A stretch of 64,000 nt of DNA from Enterobacteriaceae bacterium UBA5654 (GTDB taxonomy: Bacteria; Pseudomonadota; Gammaproteobacteria; Enterobacterales; Enterobacteriaceae). Location of the stretch: assembly GCA_002421005.1 (NCBI GenBank), contig DIJC01000013.1:121387-185386 (forward strand), given 5' to 3'. Shown piece by piece: positions 7,950-16,733 of this stretch. The number at the start of each line of letters is the position of its first letter. Position 1 is the stretch's first letter. Position numbers and translations under genes: made by a program. The notes below the pieces were generated by a model. The model was not told the origin of the DNA, searched no databases, and saw only the letters and a list, made by a program, of their open reading frames with translations.

Positions 7950-9373
7950 TGCGCATGGGAATGCGGCTTTTATTGGGCTACTTCCTGATTGTGGCCGTCG
8001 CGGGCTGGTTTGTGTTTGCCATTTTCGTGCAGGAAGTGAAGCCTGGCGTGCGTCGCGCCATGGAAGGCACGCTCATCGACACCGCCACGCTGATGGCGGA
8101 AGTGGCGAAAGACGATCTGCTTTCCGGCCACGTTCAGGACGGCAGGCTGGCAAAAGCCTTTAATGAACTGCGCTTTCAGCCGATTAACGCCAGCATCAGT
8201 GGGATCAATAAAGTTCGCAACGAGTATCACATTTACCTGACCGATCGGCAGGGCAAAGTGATTTTTGACTCCGCCGGGCTCGCTGTAGGGCAGGATTACT
8301 CCCGCTGGAATGACGTCTGGCTGACCCTGCGCGGTCAATACGGCGCGCGTAGTACCCTTGCCGATCCTGACCGTCCTGAAAGCTCGGTGATGTACGTTGC
8401 CGCGCCGGTGATCGCTAACGGGCATATCCTCGGCGTGCTGAGCGTCGGCAAAGCAAATAATACCATGACGCCAGTCATCAAACGCAGCGAGCGCCGCATC
8501 CTGTGGGCTGGCGGCGCGTTGCTGGGGATTGCGCTATTGATTGGCGGTATGATGGTCTGGTGGATCAACCACTCTATCGGCAAACTGGTGTGCTACGCGG
8601 ATTCCGTCAGCGGAGACCAGCCGATCCCGCTGCCAGACATCGGCAGCAGTGAACTGCGCAGGCTGGCGAGCGCGCTGGAGAGTATGCGCATTAAGCTCGA
8701 AGGAAAGAACTACATCGAGCACTACGTTTACGCCCTGACGCATGAACTGAAAAGTCCGCTGGCCGCCATTCGCGGGGCGGCTGAAATTCTGCGCGAAGGC
8801 CCGCCCGCCGAGGTGGTTGCGCGTTTTACCGGCAATATTCTGGCGCAAAATGCGCGGATGCAGGCGCTGGTGGAAAAAATGCTGCTCCAGGCGCGGGTCG
8901 AAAGCCGCCTGGAGATTGTGCTTGCTCCGGTGGCGGTCAGCGATCTCTTTGCCCGGCTGGACGCCTCGCGCACGGTCCAGCTAAGCCAGAAAAACCTCGA
9001 ACTGCGGGTGGATCACAACGATTTGCAGGTGGCCGGTGAGGAAGAACTGCTGGAAGAAGCGCTGGGCAACCTGCTGAATAACGCCATCGATTTTACCCCG
9101 CCGGGCGGCGTGATTTCCCTGACTGCGACGGCGGTGCAGGACAGTGTGCTGATCCGCGTCACCGATAACGGCAGCGGCATTCCTGACTACGCCATTGAGC
9201 GCATTTTTGAGCGTTTCTATTCCCTGCCGCGTGAAAACGGACAGAAAAGCAGCGGCCTCGGGCTGGCATTCGTGCGTGAAGTCGCGCGTCTGCATCGCGG
9301 AACCGTCCAGTTGAAGAATGCTTCCCCGAACGGAGTAGAAGCCACGCTGACGCTTCACCGTCGCTTCACATAG
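7949..9373 (+). CDS. creC: Two-component sensor histidine kinase CreC
   Basis: CreC is the inner-membrane sensor kinase partner of CreB. A first transmembrane segment lies at residues about 7-27, then a periplasmic sensor region, a second membrane segment near residues 186-208 (ILWAGGALLGIALLIGG), a linker, and the kinase core. The phospho-acceptor is His265 in THELKSPLAAIRG. N, G1 and G2 boxes appear as NLLNNAIDF, DNGSGIP and GLGLAFVREV. The length of 474 residues equals E. coli CreC. The last codons contain the CreB-binding repeat that serves creD. Confidence 0.96.
   Translation: MRMGMRLLLGYFLIVAVAGWFVFAIFVQEVKPGVRRAMEGTLIDTATLMAEVAKDDLLSGHVQDGRLAKAFNELRFQPINASISGINKVRNEYHIYLTDRQGKVIFDSAGLAVGQDYSRWNDVWLTLRGQYGARSTLADPDRPESSVMYVAAPVIANGHILGVLSVGKANNTMTPVIKRSERRILWAGGALLGIALLIGGMMVWWINHSIGKLVCYADSVSGDQPIPLPDIGSSELRRLASALESMRIKLEGKNYIEHYVYALTHELKSPLAAIRGAAEILREGPPAEVVARFTGNILAQNARMQALVEKMLLQARVESRLEIVLAPVAVSDLFARLDASRTVQLSQKNLELRVDHNDLQVAGEEELLEEALGNLLNNAIDFTPPGGVISLTATAVQDSVLIRVTDNGSGIPDYAIERIFERFYSLPRENGQKSSGLGLAFVREVARLHRGTVQLKNASPNGVEATLTLHRRFT
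9354..9369 (+). promoter_or_regulatory. CreB-binding direct repeat (cre tag) ahead of creD
   Basis: The sequence TTCACCGTCGCTTCAC is an exact match to the published cre-tag pattern TTCAC-N6-TTCAC. It sits inside the last codons of creC, 63 bases before the creD start, which places creD under CreB control even though creC lies directly upstream. Confidence 0.85.
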
Positions 9374-9431
9374 CTTCAAACTGTCCACACATAGCCGTTC
9401 TACGCTCTGCGCACTATCAGAGGAGAACGCT

Positions 9432-10799
9432 ATGTTGAAATCACCCATTTTTATTAAAGTCCTGACTCTGCTCGGCTGCATGGTCCTGCTATTGATCCCG
9501 CTGATGCTGCTGCATAACGTTATCAGCGAGCGTGCCAGTTACCGTGACGATGTCGAAGCCTCGCTGCGCCAAAGCACCAGCGGCTCGCAGAAGGTGGTCG
9601 GGCCGCTGATTGCGATCCCGGTAACTGAGATGTACACCGTTATCCGCCAGAACGATGACGGCACGCAGCAGAAAGTTAACGAGAAACGCACCAATCTGTA
9701 TTACTGGCTGCCGGAATCGCTGGTGGTCAAAGGCAATCAGGAGATCGAAACGCGGCAGATCGGCATTTATGATGGTAAGGTCTGGCACGGCGATTTCTCC
9801 CTTAAAGCCGAATTCGATCCGGCCCGGCTGAGTGAGATTACCCGGGCTGGCAGCATTGCGGGCGATCCCTTTATCGTCCTGAGCGTGGGCGATGCGCGCG
9901 GTATTGGCCGGGTGGCACCGGCAAAAGTGAACGGGGAGGCGTTTAATGTGGAACCCGGCCCCGGCATGTTGCTCAATGATGAGCAGGGGCTGCATATCCC
10001 GTTGCCCTCCCGCACCCTTGATGAAAAGCTGAGCGTTGAACTTTCCTTAAGCCTGACGGGAACCGGCGAACTGGCGCTGGTCCCGGTAGGGCGCAACAGC
10101 GAACTGTCACTGGTCGGCAACTGGCCGCATCCGGGCTTCATGGGCGATTTTCTGCCGGAGAAGCGTGAAGTCACGCAGAGCGGTTTTCAGGCGCACTGGC
10201 AAAGCTCGTGGTTTGCCAATAACCTCGACAGTCGATTTACGCAGGGTATGAGCGAACGCTGGCGCGCGCTGCCCGCATTTAGCGTGAATATCGCCACGCC
10301 TTCCGATCAATACCAGCTCACCGACCGGGCGACCAAATATGCCATTCTGCTGATCGGCCTGACCTTTATGGCGTTCTTTGTATTTGAAACCCTGACGTCG
10401 CTGCGCCTGCACCCGATGCAGTATTTGCTGGTGGGTTTGTCTCTGGTGATGTTCTACCTGATTTTACTGGCGCTTTCGGAACGCATTGGTTTTACCGCTG
10501 CCTGGATCAGCGCCAGTTTTGCCGGGGCCATCGTCATGCTCATTTATTTACAAGCAGTCCTTAAAGGCTGGCGTAACAGTCTGGCGTTTACCGGCTCTCT
10601 GCTGGCGCTGGACGGCGTGATGTGGCTGCTGCTGAGATCGGAAGATAATGCGCTGCTGCTGGGGAGTGGCGTGCTGTTTGTCGCGCTGAGCGCAATGATG
10701 CTGCTGACCAAAAACGTTGACTGGCACACCTGCGCCCGCAGACCGAAGAAAGAGGTAAAACCTGATGTGGACGAAGAGGCGTTAAGGATCTGGAAATAA
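9432..10799 (+). CDS. creD: Inner membrane protein CreD
   Basis: CreD is a strongly CreBC-induced inner-membrane protein. There is one N-terminal membrane segment (residues about 9-27, LTLLGCMVLLLIPLMLL), a large periplasmic region up to about residue 295, and then a cluster of about five membrane helices in the C-terminal third. Its molecular function is not established; it has been tied to envelope integrity and beta-lactam response in some species. The 5' region carries a perfect cre tag, and a strong terminator follows, shared with arcA. Confidence 0.94.
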   Translation: MLKSPIFIKVLTLLGCMVLLLIPLMLLHNVISERASYRDDVEASLRQSTSGSQKVVGPLIAIPVTEMYTVIRQNDDGTQQKVNEKRTNLYYWLPESLVVKGNQEIETRQIGIYDGKVWHGDFSLKAEFDPARLSEITRAGSIAGDPFIVLSVGDARGIGRVAPAKVNGEAFNVEPGPGMLLNDEQGLHIPLPSRTLDEKLSVELSLSLTGTGELALVPVGRNSELSLVGNWPHPGFMGDFLPEKREVTQSGFQAHWQSSWFANNLDSRFTQGMSERWRALPAFSVNIATPSDQYQLTDRATKYAILLIGLTFMAFFVFETLTSLRLHPMQYLLVGLSLVMFYLILLALSERIGFTAAWISASFAGAIVMLIYLQAVLKGWRNSLAFTGSLLALDGVMWLLLRSEDNALLLGSGVLFVALSAMMLLTKNVDWHTCARRPKKEVKPDVDEEALRIWK

Positions 10800-10828
10800 A
10801 AAAAGCGGCGCATTGCGCCGCTTTTTTT
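10799..10828. terminator. Bidirectional terminator between creD and arcA
   Basis: GCGGCGCA (10805-10812) pairs with TGCGCCGC (10814-10821), flanked by a run of A on the left and a run of T on the right, so it can end transcripts from both convergent genes. Confidence 0.85.
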
Positions 10829-10833
10829 GGGGG

Positions 10834-11550
10834 TTATTCCTGGAGGTCGCCACAGAAACGATAACCTTCACCATGAATGGTCGCGATGATTTCCGGCGTG
10901 TCCGGCGTGGATTCGAAGTGCTTACGAATACGGCGAATCGTCACGTCTACGGTGCGGTCGTGCGGCTTCAGTTCACGTCCGGTCATTTTCTTAAGCAGTT
11001 CAGCACGCGACTGAATTTTGCCCGGATTTTCACAGAAGTGGAGCATGGCGCGGAATTCGCTGCGCGGCAGCTTGTACTGGTCGCCATTAGGGCTTACCAG
11101 CGAGCGGCTGTTAATATCCAGCTCCCAGCCGTTGAATTTGTAGCTTTCTACGCTGCGACGCTCTTCGCTCACCGTACCCAGATTCATGGTGCGCGACAGC
11201 AGGTTACGGGCGCGGATCGTCAGCTCACGGGGGTTAAACGGTTTGGTGATGTAGTCATCAGCGCCGATTTCCAGACCGAGAATTTTGTCCACTTCGTTAT
11301 CACGACCGGTCAGGAACATCAGGGCTACGTTCGCCTGCTCGCGCAGTTCACGCGCCAGCAGCAGGCCGTTTTTACCCGGCAAGTTGATGTCCATAATCAC
11401 CAGGTTGATGTCATACTCAGAAAGAATTTGATGCATCTCTGCGCCATCGGTCGCTTCGAAAACATCATAACCTTCCGCTTCGAAAATACTCTTCAACGTG
11501 TTGCGGGTTACCAACTCGTCTTCAACGATAAGAATGTGCGGGATCTGCAT
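10834..11550 (-). CDS. arcA: Aerobic respiration control response regulator ArcA
   Basis: ArcA is the global regulator that, when phosphorylated by ArcB under low oxygen, represses TCA-cycle and respiratory genes. The 238-residue protein has an OmpR-type layout: receiver with Asp54 (VIMDINLPGKNG) and the conserved Lys in TKPFNPRE, then a winged helix ending in IATIHGEGYRFCG. It is convergent with creD. The upstream region to 12,292 is long and without an intact gene, which fits the multi-promoter control known for arcA. Confidence 0.98.
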   Translation of the reverse strand: MQIPHILIVEDELVTRNTLKSIFEAEGYDVFEATDGAEMHQILSEYDINLVIMDINLPGKNGLLLARELREQANVALMFLTGRDNEVDKILGLEIGADDYITKPFNPRELTIRARNLLSRTMNLGTVSEERRSVESYKFNGWELDINSRSLVSPNGDQYKLPRSEFRAMLHFCENPGKIQSRAELLKKMTGRELKPHDRTVDVTIRRIRKHFESTPDTPEIIATIHGEGYRFCGDLQE

Positions 11551-12292
11551 GGTTCGCTACCTAAATTGCCAACTAAATCGAAACAGGAAGTACAAAAGTC
11601 CCTGACCTGGCTGATGCATGTCGAAAATTAACATGCGCAGCATAACAAGACTAAAGTACGTAATTGCGTTTTTGATGCACCATCCACTTATCCCTCAGGC
11701 TGCTTCTGCGCTGGCTGCGTCTATGCGCTGGTCATCGCTCCAGGGGGCGTAAAGCTTTGCCGCCTGAATGTAACTTGAACGACTCGTGTGAATCCATCAA
11801 CATCAACAACATCATTAGCTTGGTCTGGGTACTTTCCCTCTGATACCCGACAGTGTCAAAACGGCTGCCATCCTAACCATTTTAACAGCGACATAACAGG
11901 GCAGGAGACAGCTGATACCCAATAAAACTACGCTTCGTTGACATATATCAAGTTCAATTGTAGCACGTTAACATTTTGATGAAATTCATGCAGCCAAATG
12001 CTAGCGTTAATCACAATCTTTCAACAACTCAACAAGTTGCTCATGATAACTTATAAGTTTGATGAATTTATGGTGCCCAATACATACAAAATATAAATAT
12101 TAATAGTAAACATGGGGATAAGCATGTTCTGTTAACATACTACATCCATCGGACACATTAAAACAGTGTAGCGTCTTTTAACTATGCGTAAACGCGACGA
12201 GAGTGATGCTTGTTGCAATTTTGTAAATTCGCGAAGAGAAATAAGTCTGCGCAAAGCTGTCCATATCGCAAACTGATCAATAAGAGAGTTAC
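11551..12292. other. Long gene-poor region upstream of arcA and yjtD
   Basis: This 740-base stretch between divergent arcA and yjtD holds no open frame that I can support, except a broken match to the small E. coli gene yjjY (see separate entry). The right half is AT-rich with direct-looking promoter-like tracts. The most likely content is the arcA promoter array and 5' leader on the minus strand and the yjtD promoter on the plus strand. Confidence 0.6.
11647..11896 (+). pseudogene. Degenerate yjjY-like sequence
   Basis: Both ends resemble the 46-codon E. coli gene yjjY as I recall it. The 5' end reads ACTAAAGTACGTAATTGCGT but with AAG in place of ATG. The 3' end reads in frame to TAVILTILTAT-like residues (AAILTILTAT) and stop at 11,894. 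About 110 bases separate these matches that are contiguous in E. coli, and the right part also needs a frame change near 11,830. It is therefore not a working frame here. The conserved DNA may instead be arcA regulatory sequence. Confidence 0.5.
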
Positions 12293-12979
12293 ATGCATTT
12301 AACAATCGTACTGGTCGCACCGGCAAGGCCAGAGAACGTTGGCGCTGCGGCGCGGGCGATGAAAACCATGGGTTTTACTGAGCTGCGCATTGTAGACAGC
12401 GACGCCCATCTGCAACCCGCTGCCCGCTGGGTCGCCCACGGTTCCGCAGATATTCTGGATAATATAAGCACTTACCCGACGCTTGAGGCGGCGCTGCACG
12501 ATGTGGATTTCACCGTTGCCACCACCGCGCGCAGTCGGGCGAAGTTTCATTACTACGCCACGCCCGCAGAGCTGATGCCCCTGCTGGAAGAAAAAGCGGG
12601 CTGGCTGACGCGCGCCGCGCTGGTGTTTGGTCGTGAAGATTCCGGGTTAAGTAATGAAGAGCTGGCGCTGGCGGATATCCTCACCGGGGTGCCGATGGTA
12701 GCGGATTATCCCTCGCTGAATCTCGGTCAGGCGGTAATGGTCTTCTGCTATCAATTAGCGCCGTTAATACAACAACGCGCCATTCAGCCCGCCGTCAGTG
12801 ATGAAAATCAGCTCCAGGCGCTACGCGTGCGCGTTTCTGCGCTGCTGCAAAAGCTGGACGTAGCAGATGATGAAAAATTAGCCGACTGGCTCCAGCAACG
12901 GATTGGCCTCCTGCAACAGCGCGATACGGCAATGCTGCATCGTTTACTCCATGATATCGAAAAAAAGCTCGATAAATAA
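12293..12979 (+). CDS. yjtD: SPOUT-family RNA 2'-O-methyltransferase-like protein YjtD (LasT)
   Basis: A TrmH/TrmJ-like RNA methyltransferase of the SPOUT fold. N-terminal VLVAPARPENVGAAARAMKTMGF and the trefoil-knot SAM site LVFGREDSGLSNEEL plus SLNLGQAVMVFCYQL are the three classical SPOUT motifs. The C-terminal 70 residues form a helical extension similar to TrmJ. The RNA target is not known. The gene lies between arcA and thrL exactly as in E. coli; the length of 228 residues is normal. Confidence 0.94.
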   Translation: MHLTIVLVAPARPENVGAAARAMKTMGFTELRIVDSDAHLQPAARWVAHGSADILDNISTYPTLEAALHDVDFTVATTARSRAKFHYYATPAELMPLLEEKAGWLTRAALVFGREDSGLSNEELALADILTGVPMVADYPSLNLGQAVMVFCYQLAPLIQQRAIQPAVSDENQLQALRVRVSALLQKLDVADDEKLADWLQQRIGLLQQRDTAMLHRLLHDIEKKLDK

Positions 12980-13189
12980 AATTCTGTAAGAATTGTTGTT
13001 TCCAGTTAAATATTCTGTTTCCTGAAGTGCGGATCGCGCGGATAAGTTGAAAATCATCCGTCCTGTGGTGATATACACAGCACGGATGAAATGTGACCAA
13101 TTTAAAAATTCGTTGACTTAAGCGGGCAGATACTTTAACCAATAAGGTAGACACGACAGACAGATAAATAATACAGAGCACACAACATC

Positions 13190-13255
13190 ATGATCCGCAT
13201 CAGCACAACCACCATTACCACCATCACAATTACCACAGGTAACGGTGCGGGCTGA
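13190..13255 (+). CDS. thrL: thr operon leader peptide ThrL
   Basis: A 21-residue peptide, starting MIRIST and ending TTGNGAG, composed mainly of threonine and isoleucine codons. Ribosome stalling at these codons when charged tRNA-Thr or tRNA-Ile is scarce prevents formation of the following terminator. It differs slightly from the E. coli peptide (MKRIST start) but keeps length and composition. Too short for routine gene finders. Confidence 0.97.
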   Translation: MIRISTTTITTITITTGNGAG

Positions 13256-13278
13256 CGCGTACAGGAAAAACAGAAAAA

Positions 13279-13310
13279 AGCCCGCACCTGAACAGTGCGG
13301 GCTTTTTTTT
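13279..13310 (+). terminator. thr operon attenuator
   Basis: AGCCCGCAC (13279-13287) pairs with GTGCGGGCT (13295-13303) and is followed by a run of T. It is 24 bases after the thrL stop and 27 bases before thrA, the position expected for attenuation control by threonine plus isoleucine. Confidence 0.93.
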
Positions 13311-13336
13311 CGGGGAAAAATCAAGGGGTCACAATC

Positions 13337-15799
13337 ATGCGAGTGTTGAAGTTTGGTGGTACATCCGTGGCAAATGCAGAACGATTTCTGCGGGTTGCCG
13401 ATATTCTTGAGAGCAATGCCAGGCAGGGGCAGGTGGCAACCGTCCTTTCTGCCCCGGCAAAAATCACTAACCACCTGGTGGCGATGATTGAGAAAACCAT
13501 TGGTGGACAGGATGCCCTCACCAATATCAGCGATGCCGAACGTATTTTCGCCGAACTGCTTCACGGTCTTGCCGACATCCAGCCTGGCTTTCCTCTCGCC
13601 CGGCTGAAAACCTTCGTTGAACAGGAATTTGCGCAGATTAAGCACGTGCTGCACGGCATCAGCCTGCTTCACCAGTGTCCGGACAGCGTCAATGCGGCGC
13701 TCATCTGCCGGGGTGAAAAGCTCTCTATAGCGATCATGGCGGGCCTGCTACAGGCACGCGGTCACCAGGTCACGGTGATCGATCCGGTCGAAAAACTGCT
13801 GGCGGTCGGGCACTACCTCGAATCCACCGTCGATATTACCGAATCCACGCGCCGCATCGCCGCCAGCCACATCCCGGCTGACCATATGATCCTGATGGCG
13901 GGCTTTACCGCCGGAAATGAAAAGGGCGAGCTGGTGGTGCTGGGCCGTAACGGTTCAGACTATTCAGCGGCGGTGCTGGCCGCCTGTCTGCGCGCTGACT
14001 GTTGTGAGATCTGGACCGACGTTGACGGCGTTTACACCTGCGACCCACGTCAGGTGCCGGACGCGCGGCTGCTGAAATCCATGTCCTACCAGGAAGCCAT
14101 GGAGCTGTCCTACTTTGGCGCGAAAGTTCTCCATCCGCGCACCATCGCGCCGATTGCCCAGTTCCAGATCCCCTGTCTGATTAAAAACACCGGTAATCCG
14201 CAGGCACCGGGAACGTTGATCGGGGCCAGCAGTGATGAAGACGGTCTGCCGGTAAAAGGCATTTCGAATCTGAATAATATGGCGATGTTTAACGTCTCCG
14301 GCCCGGGCATGAAAGGCATGGTCGGGATGGCGGCGCGTGTATTTGCCACCATGTCCCGTGCCGGGATCTCGGTCGTGCTGATTACCCAGTCTTCCTCCGA
14401 ATACAGCATCAGCTTCTGCGTACCGCAGGCCGACTGCGCGCGGGCGCAGCGGGCGATGGGCGATGAATTCTATCTGGAACTGAAAGAAGGGCTGCTGGAG
14501 CCGCTGGCGATTATGGAACGACTGGCGATCATTTCAGTGGTTGGCGACGGAATGCGCACTCTGCGCGGTATCTCCGCGAAGTTCTTTGCGGCGCTGGCCC
14601 GTGCCAATATCAATATTGTGGCGATCGCCCAGGGCTCTTCTGAACGCTCCATTTCGGTGGTGGTGAACAATGACGATGCCACGACCGGCGTGCGCGTAAC
14701 GCACCAGATGCTGTTCAATACCGACCAGGTTATTGAGGTGTTCCTCATTGGCGTAGGCGGCGTAGGCGGTGCGCTGCTGGAGCAAATCAAACGCCAGCAG
14801 GCGTGGCTGAAGAGCAAACATATCGATCTGCGCGTGTGTGGAGTGGCGAATTCAAAAGCGCTGCTGACCAACGTCCACGGCCTGAATCTCGAAAACTGGC
14901 ACAGCGAACTGGCAGAGGCAAAAGAGCCGTTCAATCTGGGCCGCCTGATCCGCCTGGTGAAAGAGTACCATTTGCTGAATCCGGTGATTGTCGATTGTAC
15001 CTCCAGCCAGGCGGTTGCCGATCAGTACGCCGACTTCCTGCGCGAAGGCTTCCATGTGGTCACGCCGAACAAAAAGGCCAATACCTCATCGATGGATTAC
15101 TACCACCAGTTACGCCACGCGGCGGGGCATTCCCGACGCAAATTCCTCTACGATACTAACGTTGGCGCGGGTCTGCCGGTCATCGAAAACCTGCAAAACC
15201 TGCTCAATGCTGGCGACGAGCTACAGCATTTTTCCGGCATTCTTTCCGGTTCGCTGTCATTTATTTTTGGCAAGCTGGATGAAGGCATGAGCCTGTCGGA
15301 AGCCACCCGCGTGGCGCGTGAAATGGGCTATACCGAGCCGGACCCGCGTGACGATCTTTCCGGGATGGACGTCGCACGTAAATTGCTGATCCTCGCACGT
15401 GAAACCGGGCGCAGCCTGGAACTGAGCGACATCGTCATTGAATCCGTCCTGCCGCAGAGCTTTGACGCCAGCGGCGACACCGACGATTTTATGGCGCGTC
15501 TGCCGCAGCTTGACGACAGCTTTGCCTCCCGCGTGGCAAAAGCGCGTGATGAGGGCAACGTTCTGCGTTATGTTGGCAATATCGAAGAAGACGGCGTGTG
15601 CCGGGTGAAAATCGCCGAAGTAGACGGTAACGATCCGCTGTATAAAGTGAAAAACGGCGAGAACGCGCTGGCTTTCTACAGCCATTATTACCAGCCGCTG
15701 CCGCTGGTGCTGCGCGGCTACGGCGCGGGCAACGACGTCACGGCAGCCGGTGTTTTTGCCGATCTGCTGCGCACCCTGTCATGGAAGTTAGGAGTTTAA
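13337..15799 (+). CDS. thrA: Bifunctional aspartokinase I / homoserine dehydrogenase I
   Basis: Catalyses the first and third steps from aspartate to threonine and is feedback-inhibited by threonine. Residues 1 to about 250 are the kinase (KFGGTSVAN start, AGFTAGNEKGELVVLGRNGSDYSA), residues about 290-460 hold the paired ACT regulatory domains, and about 465-820 the dehydrogenase (GVGGVGGALLEQ nucleotide site, NKKANTSSMDYY, GSLSFIFG). The ATG at 13,337 gives MRVLKFGGTS and 820 residues, the E. coli length; the longer frame upstream runs into the attenuator and is rejected. Confidence 0.98.
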   Translation: MRVLKFGGTSVANAERFLRVADILESNARQGQVATVLSAPAKITNHLVAMIEKTIGGQDALTNISDAERIFAELLHGLADIQPGFPLARLKTFVEQEFAQIKHVLHGISLLHQCPDSVNAALICRGEKLSIAIMAGLLQARGHQVTVIDPVEKLLAVGHYLESTVDITESTRRIAASHIPADHMILMAGFTAGNEKGELVVLGRNGSDYSAAVLAACLRADCCEIWTDVDGVYTCDPRQVPDARLLKSMSYQEAMELSYFGAKVLHPRTIAPIAQFQIPCLIKNTGNPQAPGTLIGASSDEDGLPVKGISNLNNMAMFNVSGPGMKGMVGMAARVFATMSRAGISVVLITQSSSEYSISFCVPQADCARAQRAMGDEFYLELKEGLLEPLAIMERLAIISVVGDGMRTLRGISAKFFAALARANINIVAIAQGSSERSISVVVNNDDATTGVRVTHQMLFNTDQVIEVFLIGVGGVGGALLEQIKRQQAWLKSKHIDLRVCGVANSKALLTNVHGLNLENWHSELAEAKEPFNLGRLIRLVKEYHLLNPVIVDCTSSQAVADQYADFLREGFHVVTPNKKANTSSMDYYHQLRHAAGHSRRKFLYDTNVGAGLPVIENLQNLLNAGDELQHFSGILSGSLSFIFGKLDEGMSLSEATRVAREMGYTEPDPRDDLSGMDVARKLLILARETGRSLELSDIVIESVLPQSFDASGDTDDFMARLPQLDDSFASRVAKARDEGNVLRYVGNIEEDGVCRVKIAEVDGNDPLYKVKNGENALAFYSHYYQPLPLVLRGYGAGNDVTAAGVFADLLRTLSWKLGV

Positions 15800-15800
15800 C

Positions 15801-16730
15801 ATGGTTAAAGTTTATGCCCCGGCTTCCAGCGCCAATATGAGCGTCGGGTTTGACGTGCTGGGGGCGGCGGTCACGCCCGTTGACGGTTCGCTGCTGGGCG
15901 ATACCGTTTCGGTGGAAGCCGCAGAGCGCTTCAGCGTCAATAATATCGGCCGTTTCGCCAGCAAGCTGCCCGCAGAGCCGCGGGAAAACATCGTCTGGCA
16001 GTGCTGGGAACGGTTCTGCCAGGAGATCGGTAAAACCGTGCCGGTGACCATGACGCTGGAAAAAAATATGCCGATTGGCTCCGGGCTGGGTTCCAGCGCC
16101 TGTTCGGTGGTGGCGGCGCTGGTCGCCATGAACGAACACTGTGGCAAACCGCTGAATGAAACCCGGATGCTGGCGCTGATGGGCGAGCTGGAAGGCCGTA
16201 TTTCCGGCAGCGTTCACTATGATAACGTCGCGCCCTGTTATCTCGGCGGGATGCAACTGATGATCGAAGAAAACGGCATCATCAGCCAGCAGGTGCCAGG
16301 CTTTGATGAGTGGCTGTGGGTGCTGGCCTATCCGGGCATTGTGGTGTCAACCGCCGAAGCGCGCGCGATCCTCCCCGCGCAGTATCGCCGCCAGGACTGC
16401 ATCGCGCACGGTCGTCATCTGGCCGGATTCATTCACGCCTGTTATTCCCGCCAGCCATTGCTGGCGGCGAAACTGATGAAAGATGTGATTGCAGAGCCGT
16501 ACCGCGCCAGATTGCTGCCGGGCTTCAACGAAGCGCGTCAGGCGGTGGCGGAAATTGGCGCGCTGTCCTGCGGTATTTCCGGCTCCGGCCCGACGCTGTT
16601 CGCGCTGTGTGACAAACCGGACACCGCGCAGCGCGTGGCGGACTGGCTCGGTAAATACTATCTGCAAAATCAGGAAGGCTTTGTTCATATTTGCCAGCTG
16701 GACACGGCAGGCGCACGAGTAGTGGGATAA
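15801..16730 (+). CDS. thrB: Homoserine kinase ThrB
   Basis: Phosphorylates homoserine to O-phosphohomoserine using ATP. It is a GHMP kinase, with the N-terminal substrate motif VYAPASSANMSVGFDVLG, ATP loop PIGSGLGSSACSVVAAL and a C-terminal glycine-rich motif CGISGSGPTLFAL. The length of 309 residues is close to the usual 309-310. It begins one base after the thrA stop codon, and lies three bases before thrC, so all three are one translational unit. Confidence 0.98.
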   Translation: MVKVYAPASSANMSVGFDVLGAAVTPVDGSLLGDTVSVEAAERFSVNNIGRFASKLPAEPRENIVWQCWERFCQEIGKTVPVTMTLEKNMPIGSGLGSSACSVVAALVAMNEHCGKPLNETRMLALMGELEGRISGSVHYDNVAPCYLGGMQLMIEENGIISQQVPGFDEWLWVLAYPGIVVSTAEARAILPAQYRRQDCIAHGRHLAGFIHACYSRQPLLAAKLMKDVIAEPYRARLLPGFNEARQAVAEIGALSCGISGSGPTLFALCDKPDTAQRVADWLGKYYLQNQEGFVHICQLDTAGARVVG

Positions 16731-16733
16731 CTA

